From NCBI GenBank assembly GCA_049509915.1, contig JBEKZL010000186.1, forward strand, positions 1 through 15,390: a stretch of 15,390 nt of DNA, read 5' to 3'. Of this stretch, positions 1-6,383 are shown in pieces (position 1 is the first letter of the stretch; every line of letters begins with the position of its first letter). A program made the translations under genes and the position numbers. The notes under the pieces were generated by a model. That model ran no database searches, was not told the DNA's origin, and saw nothing but the letters and a program-made list of their open reading frames with translations. This stretch comes from JBEKYD01 sp049509915 (GTDB lineage Bacteria > Acidobacteriota > Terriglobia > Bryobacterales > Bryobacteraceae).

Positions 1-777
1 GCGCTGCAGGCTGGCACCAGCCACGATCTGGGACAGAATTTCGGCAAGGCCTTCGACGTCCAGTTTCAGAATAAGGAAGGCCAGCTCGAGTACGTCTGGC
101 AGACCAGTTGGGGCGTTTCCACGCGGCTGATCGGCGGCCTGATCATGACCCATTCCGACGATAAGGGCCTGGTATTGCCGCCTCGCCTGGCGCCGGTGAA
201 GACCGTGCTGGTGCCCATCTATCGCAAGGACGAAGAGAAGGGCGCGGTGCTTGAGGCCAGCCACAAGATCGCCACCGATATCGGCGCCAAAGTCGACGAT
301 CGGGACGGCCAATCGCCGGGCGCCAAGTTCTTCCACTGGGAACGGCTGGGCGTTCCGGTGGTTTTGGAACTGGGGCCACGCGACCTGGCGGCCGGCAAAG
401 CCGTGGTCAAGCGCCGCGATACCGGCACGAAACAGCCCGTCTCGCAGGAGGCTCTGGCCGGCACGGTTTCGGCCACGCTCGATGCCATGCAGAAGAGCCT
501 CTTCGCGGCCGCCCGCGACCGCCTGAAGTCCAATACGGTGACCGCCAATTCCATCGAAGAGGTGGAGAGTATCTTAAAGGATGCCAGCGCGGAGAAGGGC
601 GGCGGCAAGTTCGTGATGGCGCACCTGGCAGACGACCCCGCCTGCGACGCGCACGTGAAGGAATTCAAAGCCAGCGTCCGCAACCACCCGCTGGCGGACG
701 ATTTCGATGGGCCGGGCAAGTGCATCGTAACCGGCGTGCCGGTGGAACGGCGCGCGGTAATCGCCAAGGCGTACTGA
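1..777 (+). CDS. proS: Prolyl-tRNA synthetase, C-terminal part (5' end outside window)
   Basis: Class II aminoacyl-tRNA synthetase that charges tRNA-Pro with proline in the cytoplasm. The frame is open from base 1, so only the last 258 residues are visible. The first residues, LQAGTSHDLGQNF, match the end of the catalytic core (motif 3 region). Next comes the GGLIMTHSDDKGLVLPP segment that leads into the anticodon-binding domain (about residues 48-150). The C-terminal domain ends in a terminal tyrosine (AKAY), as in the archaeal/eukaryotic-like ProRS form (ProS type 3) found in many bacteria, rather than the E. coli type with an editing insertion. The stop TGA is at 775-777. The gene converges on the small zinc-ribbon gene 34 bp away. 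I see no strong terminator between them, only a weak CGGCC/GGCCG stem near 779-810. The family assignment is firm; the N-terminal half cannot be judged. Confidence 0.96.
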   Translation, partial: ALQAGTSHDLGQNFGKAFDVQFQNKEGQLEYVWQTSWGVSTRLIGGLIMTHSDDKGLVLPPRLAPVKTVLVPIYRKDEEKGAVLEASHKIATDIGAKVDDRDGQSPGAKFFHWERLGVPVVLELGPRDLAAGKAVVKRRDTGTKQPVSQEALAGTVSATLDAMQKSLFAAARDRLKSNTVTANSIEEVESILKDASAEKGGGKFVMAHLADDPACDAHVKEFKASVRNHPLADDFDGPGKCIVTGVPVERRAVIAKAY

Positions 778-811
778 TCGGCCAACCAGCGCGCGGAAAG
801 GCCGTCGGCCG

Positions 812-1051
812 CTACTCCGCCAGGCGCACGCCGATGCTGTGCAGGAATTCGGCGTCGAAATTCGGGCCGTCGCCCACTTTCGGGCATTCGCGCCAGCAGT
901 CGCTGAGTGGCTTCGCAGCCCACACCAGCTTACGGCAATCTTCGCACCACCAGTGGACCACCAACTCGTGTTCGGCGGTCACGCCGACCTCATCGATTCG
1001 GGAGGGCTGCTGCCCGCAGCGGCAAGAGAATGAGAAATGACGGTAGCTCAT
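812..1051 (-). CDS. Small zinc-ribbon-like hypothetical protein (79 aa)
   Basis: Unknown function. The 79-residue product contains six cysteines: C10 and C12 (CRC), C36 and C39 (WWCEDC), and C52 and C56 (CWREC). The first two pairs are spaced like a zinc-ribbon or knuckle, so metal binding is the likely property; the third pair may add a second site or a disulfide. There is no signal peptide or membrane segment, so it is probably cytoplasmic. The ATG at 1049-1051 is preceded by an AGAGGA Shine-Dalgarno sequence about 6 bases upstream, which supports the start. A TATAAA box on the same strand at 1112-1117 could be its -10, leaving a leader of roughly 50 bases, but I see no matching -35. It converges with proS and is separated by about 100 bp from the end of the epimerase gene on the same strand. 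The gene is probably real because of the ribosome site and the cysteine pattern; the function is open. Confidence 0.72.
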   Translation of the reverse strand: MSYRHFSFSCRCGQQPSRIDEVGVTAEHELVVHWWCEDCRKLVWAAKPLSDCWRECPKVGDGPNFDAEFLHSIGVRLAE

Positions 1052-1155
1052 GGCGTCCTCTGTACAAAGCTGTTATCTCACTTTCGCGCCGGTCCGGAAC
1101 AGGGCTACGCGTTTATATCCGTACTGGAACCCGTAGACCGTGGCATTTTGCGGAT

Positions 1156-2151
1156 TCAGAATCCGCTGGGCACGATGCGAAAGCTCTCCCGCCACTCGCC
1201 GCCTGGCGGGATCGTTTGCAGGTTGGGAAACACGCCAGCGTGAGCCAGATTAAAGGCGTTGGTGACGGCCGACATGGGTTCGAGACACAGGAAATCGCGG
1301 CCCTTGGGAGCGAACACTACGGCCGTCGAGTAGCGCGGGCCATAGGCTACCGTCACCCGCTCGCGAACGCCTTCGCACCAGAAGCGGGCGATGCCGTCGG
1401 CGTCGCGTACCAGGCTGCCGAACACATCGTCCAACTGTATGCCGTCCAGCGGCTGGGAATCGGCGAAGGGGTTAGCCTCGCTCCGGCCGGTGGGAATCAT
1501 AGCGGCGTTGAGCAGCAGGCGCTCGCGTGCCGCCACGTGCACGCGCCATTGGTCGCGCGCGGCATCGCCCAAACGGAAGAAAGGGTGAAATCCGATCGCT
1601 ACCGGCATGGCTTCCAGGGCATGATTGACGACCACGGTTTCCACTTCCACCGAGCCCGCCGCCAGCCGGTACGTTACCCGGATGGTGTGCGCGAATGGGA
1701 ACTGCGCCATCAGCGGCGGGTACTTCCAGAACTCCAATTGGCTGGTGAGAGAGGCTGAATCCGAACCCGCCTCGAGCGCCACTACGCTCCAAAGCGGCGA
1801 AAAATTCAGCAGGCCGTGGATGGGTTTGCCGTCGTTGTCGCGACGCACATTTTCGAGCCCCGGGTTTAGCGTGTAGCGCCTTCCGGCGGCCCAGTAGGCG
1901 TCTCCGTCGATGCGGTTGGCCCATGGCGCCAGCAACGGTACGCCGCACAGTACCGGTTTTTCCCGCAATTCCGCCGGGCTGGAGTACGGGAACCACAGGA
2001 TGTTCCGGCCGCGCACCTCGATCCGGTACGCCATGTTGCCGATGGATGGGACCACGCGAACTTCCATGCCGTGGGCGGCATCCTCCAGCGAGAACACCTC
2101 CATCCCATCCACCGTCAGGCGGTTCGCGGCATACGGATTAGGCAGGTTCAT
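1156..2151 (-). CDS. Aldose 1-epimerase family protein
   Basis: Galactose-mutarotase-like enzyme that interconverts alpha and beta anomers of a hexose (or hexose 6-phosphate); no signal peptide, so cytoplasmic. It is 331 residues long, normal for the family. Visible landmarks are N79-R80 in PWANRI, the acid histidine candidate H112 in KPIHGL, H189 in GFHPFF, and the probable catalytic base E291 in FLCLEPMSA. I chose the start at 2149-2151 rather than an in-frame ATG at 2205, because the protein then begins with MNLPNPYAANR and its ATG overlaps the TGA of the upstream secreted-protein gene as ATGA, the usual sign of translational coupling. The earlier start would bury 18 residues in that gene without adding a recognisable motif. 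The substrate cannot be told from sequence; YeaD-type hexose-6-phosphate epimerases are the alternative. Confidence 0.9.
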   Translation of the reverse strand: MNLPNPYAANRLTVDGMEVFSLEDAAHGMEVRVVPSIGNMAYRIEVRGRNILWFPYSSPAELREKPVLCGVPLLAPWANRIDGDAYWAAGRRYTLNPGLENVRRDNDGKPIHGLLNFSPLWSVVALEAGSDSASLTSQLEFWKYPPLMAQFPFAHTIRVTYRLAAGSVEVETVVVNHALEAMPVAIGFHPFFRLGDAARDQWRVHVAARERLLLNAAMIPTGRSEANPFADSQPLDGIQLDDVFGSLVRDADGIARFWCEGVRERVTVAYGPRYSTAVVFAPKGRDFLCLEPMSAVTNAFNLAHAGVFPNLQTIPPGGEWRESFRIVPSGF

Positions 2152-2558
2152 TTTTCGTCCGGGTCGCGCAGTTCGAGCACGGTTTCCCGCTGGCAGCAAG
2201 CGCACGGCCCCGGAATATAGGCGCGGATATTACAAACCCCGCAAAAGTAGGTGATCAATTTCAGCTTGCCGTCCTGGCGCACCATCAGGCTGCGCAGGTG
2301 GGAGGGGTCCAGCAGGAACCGGCCGGTGGACGTGAAATGGCCTCTGGCTTCGATTGAATAACCATTCAGCCGCGGATCGGCCAGCACCTTGTTTGTCGGC
2401 TCATCGCCATCGAGCGCGATGGTGCGATGGTCGTCGGTAGTGACAGTTGCCGGCCCGCTCGCATGCACCTGCAGAGTGCCGCGCAGAGTTTCGCTCTTGG
2501 GCAGGGCATCCGCTAGCGCCAACCCGGCCAGCGCTAACAGGACCAGACAGATCCTCAT
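2148..2558 (-). CDS. Secreted cysteine-rich hypothetical protein (136 aa)
   Basis: Unknown function. The N-terminus (MRICLVLLALAGLALADA) is a clear signal peptide, with cleavage likely after residue 16 or 18. The mature part is about 118 residues: a beta-rich stretch (residues 25-100) and a C-terminal cysteine cluster with C106, C109, C119, C121 and C122, pattern CxxC-9-CxCC. That cluster could bind a metal or cofactor or form disulfides; the odd number leaves one thiol free. Its TGA overlaps the ATG of the epimerase gene (ATGA), so the two are co-translated. A TACACT box 8 bases before the ATG (2567-2572 on this strand) may be a -10, giving an almost leaderless message. A set of DsbA-like oxidoreductases is encoded about 2 kb upstream in the same direction, which could supply disulfide chemistry; that link is inference. 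I do not recognise a named family. Confidence 0.8.
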   Translation of the reverse strand: MRICLVLLALAGLALADALPKSETLRGTLQVHASGPATVTTDDHRTIALDGDEPTNKVLADPRLNGYSIEARGHFTSTGRFLLDPSHLRSLMVRQDGKLKLITYFCGVCNIRAYIPGPCACCQRETVLELRDPDEK

Positions 2559-2618
2559 TTAACTTCAGTGTACCATCCTCATGGCACACACCCTTAGCCT
2601 GTGGAAACCGATCGCGGC

Positions 2619-3305
2619 TCAAAACAAACCAGGGATCATTCCCCACGTGGCACGACGGTAATCCTCATAGTCGCCGCCGAAAGATTCGCGCAGTTTCGCC
2701 TCTTCCATCCGGACCTTGCGCCAATAGGCGAACAGCGTAACCGCGACTCCAGCCAGGGCATGCGCGTGTCCGTCGACGAGCGCGGTGCCGGCGCACATCC
2801 CCACGATGGCAGTGTAGATGGGATGGCGCAGCAGCCGATAAGGACCAGCGCGCACCAGTTCGTGGTTGGTCTTGATTTCGATCCTGCCGCTCCAGTAGCG
2901 GCCGAGATGCCGCCGGGCCCAGATCGCCAGCGCCACAGACGCGGTTAGCACGGCCAATCCCGCCGGGACCCAGGCAGGGGAAGCGGGCAGGAAACTTTGC
3001 CGCAAACCGGGAAGGGGAAGAAACAGTAGCAGGATTCCGACGTTCGTCAGCACCTCGTGTACGCGGCGCGAGCGGGCCGATTCCGCGCTTTTCGCCTGGG
3101 CGGCGTTCTTAGCCGCCAGGCCCCAGTACACGGAAAAGGCAATCCAGCCCATCGCCGAAACCCACATGGGCCAGTAGCCGAGAGGTGGAAACAGGTAAGC
3201 GATCCCGGCGACGATGCCGATCAGGATCAGCCGCGCCAGCCAAACCCACGGCCCGCTGACTTTGATGATTCCGATTTGAACCCTCGCTTGCGGTTGAGCA
3301 TCCAT
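2619..3305 (-). CDS. Isoprenylcysteine carboxyl methyltransferase-like membrane protein
   Basis: Integral-membrane SAM-dependent methyltransferase of the ICMT/PEMT superfamily; bacterial members methylate varied lipophilic or small substrates and the target here is unknown. The protein (228 aa from the chosen start) has hydrophobic segments near residues 16-40, 42-62, 87-105 and 110-130. The C-terminal signature includes HELVRAGPYRLLRHPIY, followed by a further hydrophobic stretch and by RMEEAKLRESFGGDYEDY, the SAM-binding and catalytic block of the family. Two in-frame ATGs occur (3314 and 3305). I favour 3305 because a TAGAAT -10 box at 3313-3318 overlaps the first ATG and would start transcription close to the second. 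The gene follows a permease fossil whose stop codon overlaps this promoter. It is not coupled to the soluble methyltransferase upstream, being about 70 bp away. Confidence 0.88.
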   Translation of the reverse strand: MDAQPQARVQIGIIKVSGPWVWLARLILIGIVAGIAYLFPPLGYWPMWVSAMGWIAFSVYWGLAAKNAAQAKSAESARSRRVHEVLTNVGILLLFLPLPGLRQSFLPASPAWVPAGLAVLTASVALAIWARRHLGRYWSGRIEIKTNHELVRAGPYRLLRHPIYTAIVGMCAGTALVDGHAHALAGVAVTLFAYWRKVRMEEAKLRESFGGDYEDYRRATWGMIPGLF

Positions 3306-3310
3306 ATCGA

Positions 3311-3370
3311 TCATTCTAGCCGCAGCGCCGCCGACGGGTCGATCTTGGCAGTGCGCCGCGCCGGCAAATC
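3311..3370 (-). pseudogene. C-terminal fossil of a MacB/ADOP-type ABC permease
   Basis: Reading from about 3370 down to a TGA at 3311-3313 gives DLPARRTAKIDPSAALRLE followed by stop. This closely resembles the extreme C-terminus of MacB/FtsX-type permeases, including the acidobacterial duplicated orphan permeases (ADOPs), which end in a LPARRAxRxDPMxALRxE-like motif. Nothing of the rest of such a permease is present: the segment begins immediately after the stop codon of the upstream methyltransferase (3375-3377). It is therefore read as the stump of a lost permease gene. The identification rests on the motif alone, roughly 19 residues. Confidence 0.62.
3313..3318 (-). promoter_or_regulatory. 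-10 box TAGAAT for the ICMT-like gene
   Basis: TAGAAT lies 7 bases before the ATG at 3303-3305. A TCGACC -35-like hexamer sits 18 bases upstream, inside the permease fossil. Transcription would start at or next to the ATG, which argues for the internal start codon and a leaderless message. Confidence 0.4.
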
Positions 3371-3374
3371 ACAG

Positions 3375-4133
3375 TCAAACCGCTCTTGCCAGCAGCTCGA
3401 AATTGCTGCCGCGGCGGCGGAGCGCGCCGATGCGCAACAACCCGTCGTCGACGGCGCGGGCGGCGCGGTAGCCGGCCCGCCATCCAGGCAGCAGGCCCGC
3501 CAGCGGCGTGGAGCCGAAGTCGTACATGTCGACTTGCACCTGGAAGCCCGCGTCGCGAAATCGCGTGGCGGTCGCCTCCGGTTCCAACTCCCGTTCATCG
3601 GGCGACTGGTAGCGCTTCATCAAACCCGGCATCAAGCGGCGGCCCACCACACCGGAAAGCCGCTGGCGGCTGGGGTCGAGCGAATAAAACACGCCGCCCG
3701 GACGCAGCCATTGGCGCAAGCGGCGCGGCAAGCCAGCCAGCGCGCTATCCGGGAGGTGGTGCAGAAAGAAAATGGCGATGACGGCGTCGAAGGCGCCCCC
3801 GGCCGGCATCTCGCCTTCTTCGAAGCGGGCGTTTGTTATTCCCAGGCGCTCGGCGTCGGCGCGCGCCTGGCGGATCGCCGCGGGCGAAAGATCGATTCCC
3901 ACGATCTCGTTCACGTGCCGCGCCAGCAACAGTTCCGTATCGCCGATGCCGCACCCGAGGCTCAGTACCCGCGAGCGGCCCCAGGTGCCGGTCGCCTTGA
4001 GTATCCGGGTCGCCATGTGCTCGCGCAGGGCGCGCACCGCCGGCCGGGCGAAGTGGCACTGGGCAAAACCCGAATAAAGCCGCTCATGGTAAGCCAGCTC
4101 GCGCCCGGTAACGTCGTTTGCCGATGGGGCCAT
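3375..4133 (-). CDS. Class I SAM-dependent methyltransferase
   Basis: Soluble Rossmann-fold methyltransferase, 252 aa, substrate unknown. Motif I is VLSLGCGIGD at residues 56-65, the post-I acidic residue is D81 in GIDLS, motif II is FDAVIAIFFLHHL (about 115-127), and LRPGG (143-147) marks the next strand, as in UbiE/methyltransf_11-type enzymes. The C-terminal 80 residues are arginine-rich and probably form the substrate lid. The start at 4131-4133 overlaps the stop of the DoxX-like gene (ATGA), which favours it over an in-frame ATG 30 codons earlier that would lie inside that gene. Translational coupling to the DoxX/DsbA genes suggests a shared pathway, but no specific substrate can be inferred. 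The gene ends 4 bp before the permease fossil. Confidence 0.9.
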   Translation of the reverse strand: MAPSANDVTGRELAYHERLYSGFAQCHFARPAVRALREHMATRILKATGTWGRSRVLSLGCGIGDTELLLARHVNEIVGIDLSPAAIRQARADAERLGITNARFEEGEMPAGGAFDAVIAIFFLHHLPDSALAGLPRRLRQWLRPGGVFYSLDPSRQRLSGVVGRRLMPGLMKRYQSPDERELEPEATATRFRDAGFQVQVDMYDFGSTPLAGLLPGWRAGYRAARAVDDGLLRIGALRRRGSNFELLARAV

Positions 4134-4576
4134 CACGCCGCCGCCCGCCGCCGGACGAACGCCATCCAGGTCAGCGCCAGCGATCCCGCCAGCAGGGAAC
4201 CGTCCCGCAGCAGAGTCTTCCACGAGATCAGCTCGCCCGGTCCGAAACAGCCGCAGTTGATCTGCTGGCCAGTGGCGAATGCGCGCACCATCAGCCCGAA
4301 GAATACGCCTAGCAGAAGACTGGTGGCGACGGCCGCGCTGCGCAGCCAGAGCCCTGCCAACAGCAGGATTCCCACCAATAGCTCGAACCAGGGCAGGGAG
4401 CGGGCCACCAGTTCCACCGCGCGCAGAGGAAGAATCTGATAGGAATCGATCGAAATCGCGAATACTTCCCAGGGCGTGCGCAGCTTGGTCCAGGCCGCGT
4501 AAATAAATATGGCGCCCAGCAGGACGCGCAATGACAGCGCTCCGGCTCGCAAAATATTACCGCTTGGCGAGGTCAT
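4133..4576 (-). CDS. DoxX/MauE-like membrane protein with CGC motif
   Basis: Four-helix inner-membrane protein, 147 aa, of the DoxX/MauE type. Predicted membrane segments lie near residues 12-30, 60-78, 82-100 and 123-141. E65 sits in the second helix (LPWFELLVGIL), and INCGCFG (C108, C110) follows the third helix. The CGCFG motif is typical of MauE-like proteins, which in methylamine-utilisation clusters act together with the thioredoxin-like MauD in disulfide maturation. Its start codon lies 20 bases inside the end of the frameshifted DsbA-like gene and its stop overlaps the methyltransferase start, so the three form a tightly packed unit. No good Shine-Dalgarno precedes the ATG, consistent with coupling to the upstream gene; the frameshift there might therefore also affect this gene's expression. 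A role in moving electrons to or from the DsbA-like proteins is an inference from family and context. Confidence 0.85.
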   Translation of the reverse strand: MTSPSGNILRAGALSLRVLLGAIFIYAAWTKLRTPWEVFAISIDSYQILPLRAVELVARSLPWFELLVGILLLAGLWLRSAAVATSLLLGVFFGLMVRAFATGQQINCGCFGPGELISWKTLLRDGSLLAGSLALTWMAFVRRRAAA

Positions 4577-5151
4577 CGAGAAGTTGCTTCAGCAATTCGT
4601 ATCTTATCAGGCGCCCGGCAATCGGGATGCTGCGCGAGCCGCGAATCACCAGGATGGTCGGTGTCTCGGTGATCGGGATGCGCTGCCCCACGCCGATTTC
4701 GCTCTGTACCTGAGCTAGAACGCCGGCGTCGTTGGCGAGCGCCTGCACCCGCTTCTGCTGTGCCGGAGTCAGTGCCCCAGCCACGGCTCCCCAGACATTG
4801 CCGCTGGCCGACCAGGATTCCTGGCCGCGAAATAACGCGTCGGCCACCGGCGAATACGCTCCCACGCGCGCCGCGGCCACGGCATAATTCGCGGCCTGGC
4901 GGGAATGCTGGTGCATGGGGAGCGGGAATTCGAAGCTCGCCAAGAACACCTTGCCGGGGAATCACGTAATCCCGCATCAGCTGGGGCAGCACGTTTTCGT
5001 GGAACGCCTTGCACGCGGGACACTCGAAGTCGCTGAAGACCTCGACGGTGATGGGGGCCGAGGGCGTTCCGAGGGCTTTGCTCAAGTCCACGCCCGGCGC
5101 CGCGGCCCGGCTCAACCACAACGCCGCCAGGGCGTATACACAAACTCTCAT
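4557..5151 (-). pseudogene. DsbA-like thioredoxin-fold protein, interrupted by a +1 frameshift
   Basis: Would encode an exported DsbA-like protein of about 197 aa. The first part (5151 to about 4960) has a signal peptide and the active site DFECPACKAF (C44, C47). It then runs out of frame. The rest of the fold continues in another frame down to a TAA at 4557-4559, including a TETPTILVIRG segment that supplies the expected cis-proline loop. Removing one base from the G4 run at 4956-4959 (plus strand) restores VIPGKVFLASFEFPLP, which aligns well with the intact paralogue next door (VLHGKLCLISREFPLP). Either the gene is freshly inactivated, or the base is a sequencing/assembly error in a homopolymer, or expression needs slippage. 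The two halves are otherwise well conserved, which favours an error or a very recent event. The 3' end overlaps the DoxX-like gene by 20 bp. Confidence 0.85.
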
Positions 5152-5160
5152 CTTATTTCC

Positions 5161-5166
5161 ATTCTA
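5161..5166 (-). promoter_or_regulatory. -10-like box TAGAAT before the frameshifted DsbA-like gene
   Basis: TAGAAT stands 9 bases upstream of the ATG at 5149-5151; the intervening bases GGAAATAAG could also serve as a weak Shine-Dalgarno. No convincing -35 is seen; a hairpin lies just upstream. Confidence 0.35.
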
Positions 5167-5171
5167 ACCGG

Positions 5172-5200
5172 CTCGCGCTGCTGCTGCCGCTCGGCGCGAG
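5172..5200. other. Short inverted repeat between the two DsbA-like genes
   Basis: CTCGCGC (5172-5178) and GCGCGAG (5194-5200) form a 7-bp stem with a 15-base loop. It lies in the 140-bp gap after the intact DsbA-like gene and before the frameshifted one. It might attenuate transcription between them, but has no T-tract, so it is not a classical terminator. Confidence 0.25.
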
Positions 5201-5291
5201 TGCTTAACCGATCTGGGGAATTTCGCGGGTCAGGCGCGGAAACCGCGGTCGCGGCTCGGTTACGGCACCGCGTGTTTGCGCCCGCAGGAGC

Positions 5292-5894
5292 CTATTTCGA
5301 CAGCGAATTATCCAGCAGGCTTTTCAGCAATTCGTAATTCGGCGATCCCGGAGGTAGCGCGGTACGCTGGCCGTGGGCGGTCATGAAAATGGTGGGCGTG
5401 GAGTTGACGCCGTCGTGCTCCCCCTGCGCCAGGTCGTTCTGCACTTCGGCCTGAACACCAGGATCCTTGGCCAGCGCCTGAACTTTTTTCTGTTCGTCCG
5501 CGGTCAACACGCTCGCCATTGCTTCCCACCACCTGCCGCTCACCGCCCAACTGTTCTGCGTGCGGAACATGGTGTCGGCCACCACCTGGTACTTGCCCAG
5601 ACGCGCCGCGGCGGTAGCGTAGACGGCAACGTCGCGCGCGTAGGGATGGGCCGGAGGCGGCAGCGGAAACTCGCGGCTGATCAGGCACAGCTTGCCATGC
5701 AGCACATAGTCGTTCATCAGCCGCGGCGCGATGTCCTCATGGAAAATCCGGCAGTGAGGGCAATCGAAACTGCTGAATACTTCCAATGTAATGGGTGCGT
5801 TGGCTCCGCCGATCATCTTGTTCGTGTCGAATTTGGGACCGGCCGCCAACGAGGCCAGCGATAGCAAAACGGCGGAGACGAATACTTTCCTCAT
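5292..5894 (-). CDS. Exported DsbA-like thioredoxin-fold oxidoreductase
   Basis: Probable periplasmic thiol:disulfide oxidoreductase, 200 aa. Residues 1-19 (MRKVFVSAVLLSLASLAAG) are a signal peptide. The thioredoxin fold begins with the strand ITLEVFSSFDCPHCRIF, carrying the active-site pair C45-P-H-C48; CPHC is the classical DsbA sequence. The helical insertion covers about residues 60-155, and the cis-proline loop is STPTIF near the C-terminus. The start at 5892-5894 is preferred over an in-frame ATG at 5930, because the signal peptide then begins at the N-terminus and a promoter (5901-5930) lies between the two candidates. The neighbouring gene downstream is a diverged paralogue with the same fold (CPAC), so this is a tandem duplication. 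It may deliver disulfides or, with the DoxX/MauE-like protein, keep a specific client reduced; the direction is not visible from sequence. Confidence 0.92.
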   Translation of the reverse strand: MRKVFVSAVLLSLASLAAGPKFDTNKMIGGANAPITLEVFSSFDCPHCRIFHEDIAPRLMNDYVLHGKLCLISREFPLPPPAHPYARDVAVYATAAARLGKYQVVADTMFRTQNSWAVSGRWWEAMASVLTADEQKKVQALAKDPGVQAEVQNDLAQGEHDGVNSTPTIFMTAHGQRTALPPGSPNYELLKSLLDNSLSK

Positions 5895-5900
5895 GCTCCA

Positions 5901-5930
5901 ATTGTAATTTGAGCGGGCGGCGGCTCTCAA
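5901..5930 (-). promoter_or_regulatory. Sigma-70-type promoter of the DsbA-like gene
   Basis: TTGAGA (5925-5930) and TACAAT (5901-5906) are separated by 18 bases, each matching five of six consensus positions. The -10 ends 6 bases before the ATG, so the transcript would begin at or within a base or two of the start codon. Confidence 0.6.
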
Positions 5931-6057
5931 GCGGATAGCCGGAAATCGTGGTTAAATCTAATCAATCGGCCAAAGGATCCATTGTCGCCGCGGCGCTGAC
6001 CGCTGCCCAGGTGGACAGTGGTGGCATGGGGGCAGCCTCTCCGGAGGAAAGGGAACG

Positions 6058-6336
6058 TCAGTAATCGCGCCGGCCGCGGTGCCACGCCCCGCCGCCTAGG
6101 CCGCCGGCATCCACCAACACCGCCGCTACCAAAATCACCGCATTCAGCCCGACGATCGGCTGGTGGCTGTTCACCATCCAGGCGTAGGCGAGCGTCGTGA
6201 GCGGCAGAAACACGAAGCCCAAGGCCGGAATCAGAATGTTGTGATAAGCGTGTTGCAAGTAGGTGGTGAACAGGAACAGGAGAACCAGCGCCAGACGAGG
6301 GAACGCCAGAACCGCGAGCAGCAGGAGGCAAGGCAT
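6058..6336 (-). CDS. Small hydrophobic membrane protein (92 aa)
   Basis: Unknown function. The 92-residue product is mostly hydrophobic, with predicted membrane segments near residues 2-22, 30-48 and 58-78, and a short, basic, glycine-rich C-terminus (GGGAWHRGRRDY). No family is recognised. The ATG at 6334-6336 is chosen over one at 6378 because a GATAAT -10 box (6343-6348) sits exactly 6 bases upstream and would lie inside the longer reading. There is no Shine-Dalgarno sequence. It lies between the hypothetical gene at 6384 and the DsbA-like pair, all on the same strand. The 163 bp downstream, up to the DsbA-like start, hold that gene's promoter and otherwise nothing I can identify. Composition and promoter support a real gene, with moderate confidence. 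Confidence 0.65.
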   Translation of the reverse strand: MPCLLLLAVLAFPRLALVLLFLFTTYLQHAYHNILIPALGFVFLPLTTLAYAWMVNSHQPIVGLNAVILVAAVLVDAGGLGGGAWHRGRRDY

Positions 6337-6342
6337 GCTTTC

Positions 6343-6348
6343 ATTATC
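6343..6348 (-). promoter_or_regulatory. -10 box GATAAT, 6 bases before a start codon
   Basis: GATAAT matches five of six positions of TATAAT and is separated by 6 bases from the ATG of the small membrane protein. No good -35 is seen. It fits the leaderless pattern found at several other genes in the window. Confidence 0.4.
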
Positions 6349-6383
6349 ACCGACGACGGCCGGGTTGACGGCCCGCACCGCGG

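Noticed and set aside
3057..4439. A long plus-strand open frame of 460 codons opposite the methyltransferase and DoxX-like genes.
   Set aside because: Its translation is low-complexity and Arg/Ala/Pro-rich with no domain, while the minus strand encodes recognisable proteins with coupled starts. It is a GC-driven antisense shadow.
5927..6331. Minus-strand open frame of 134 codons overlapping the small membrane protein.
   Set aside because: Arg/Gly/Pro-rich with no plausible start signal; the alternative frame gives a coherent membrane protein with a -10 at the right distance.
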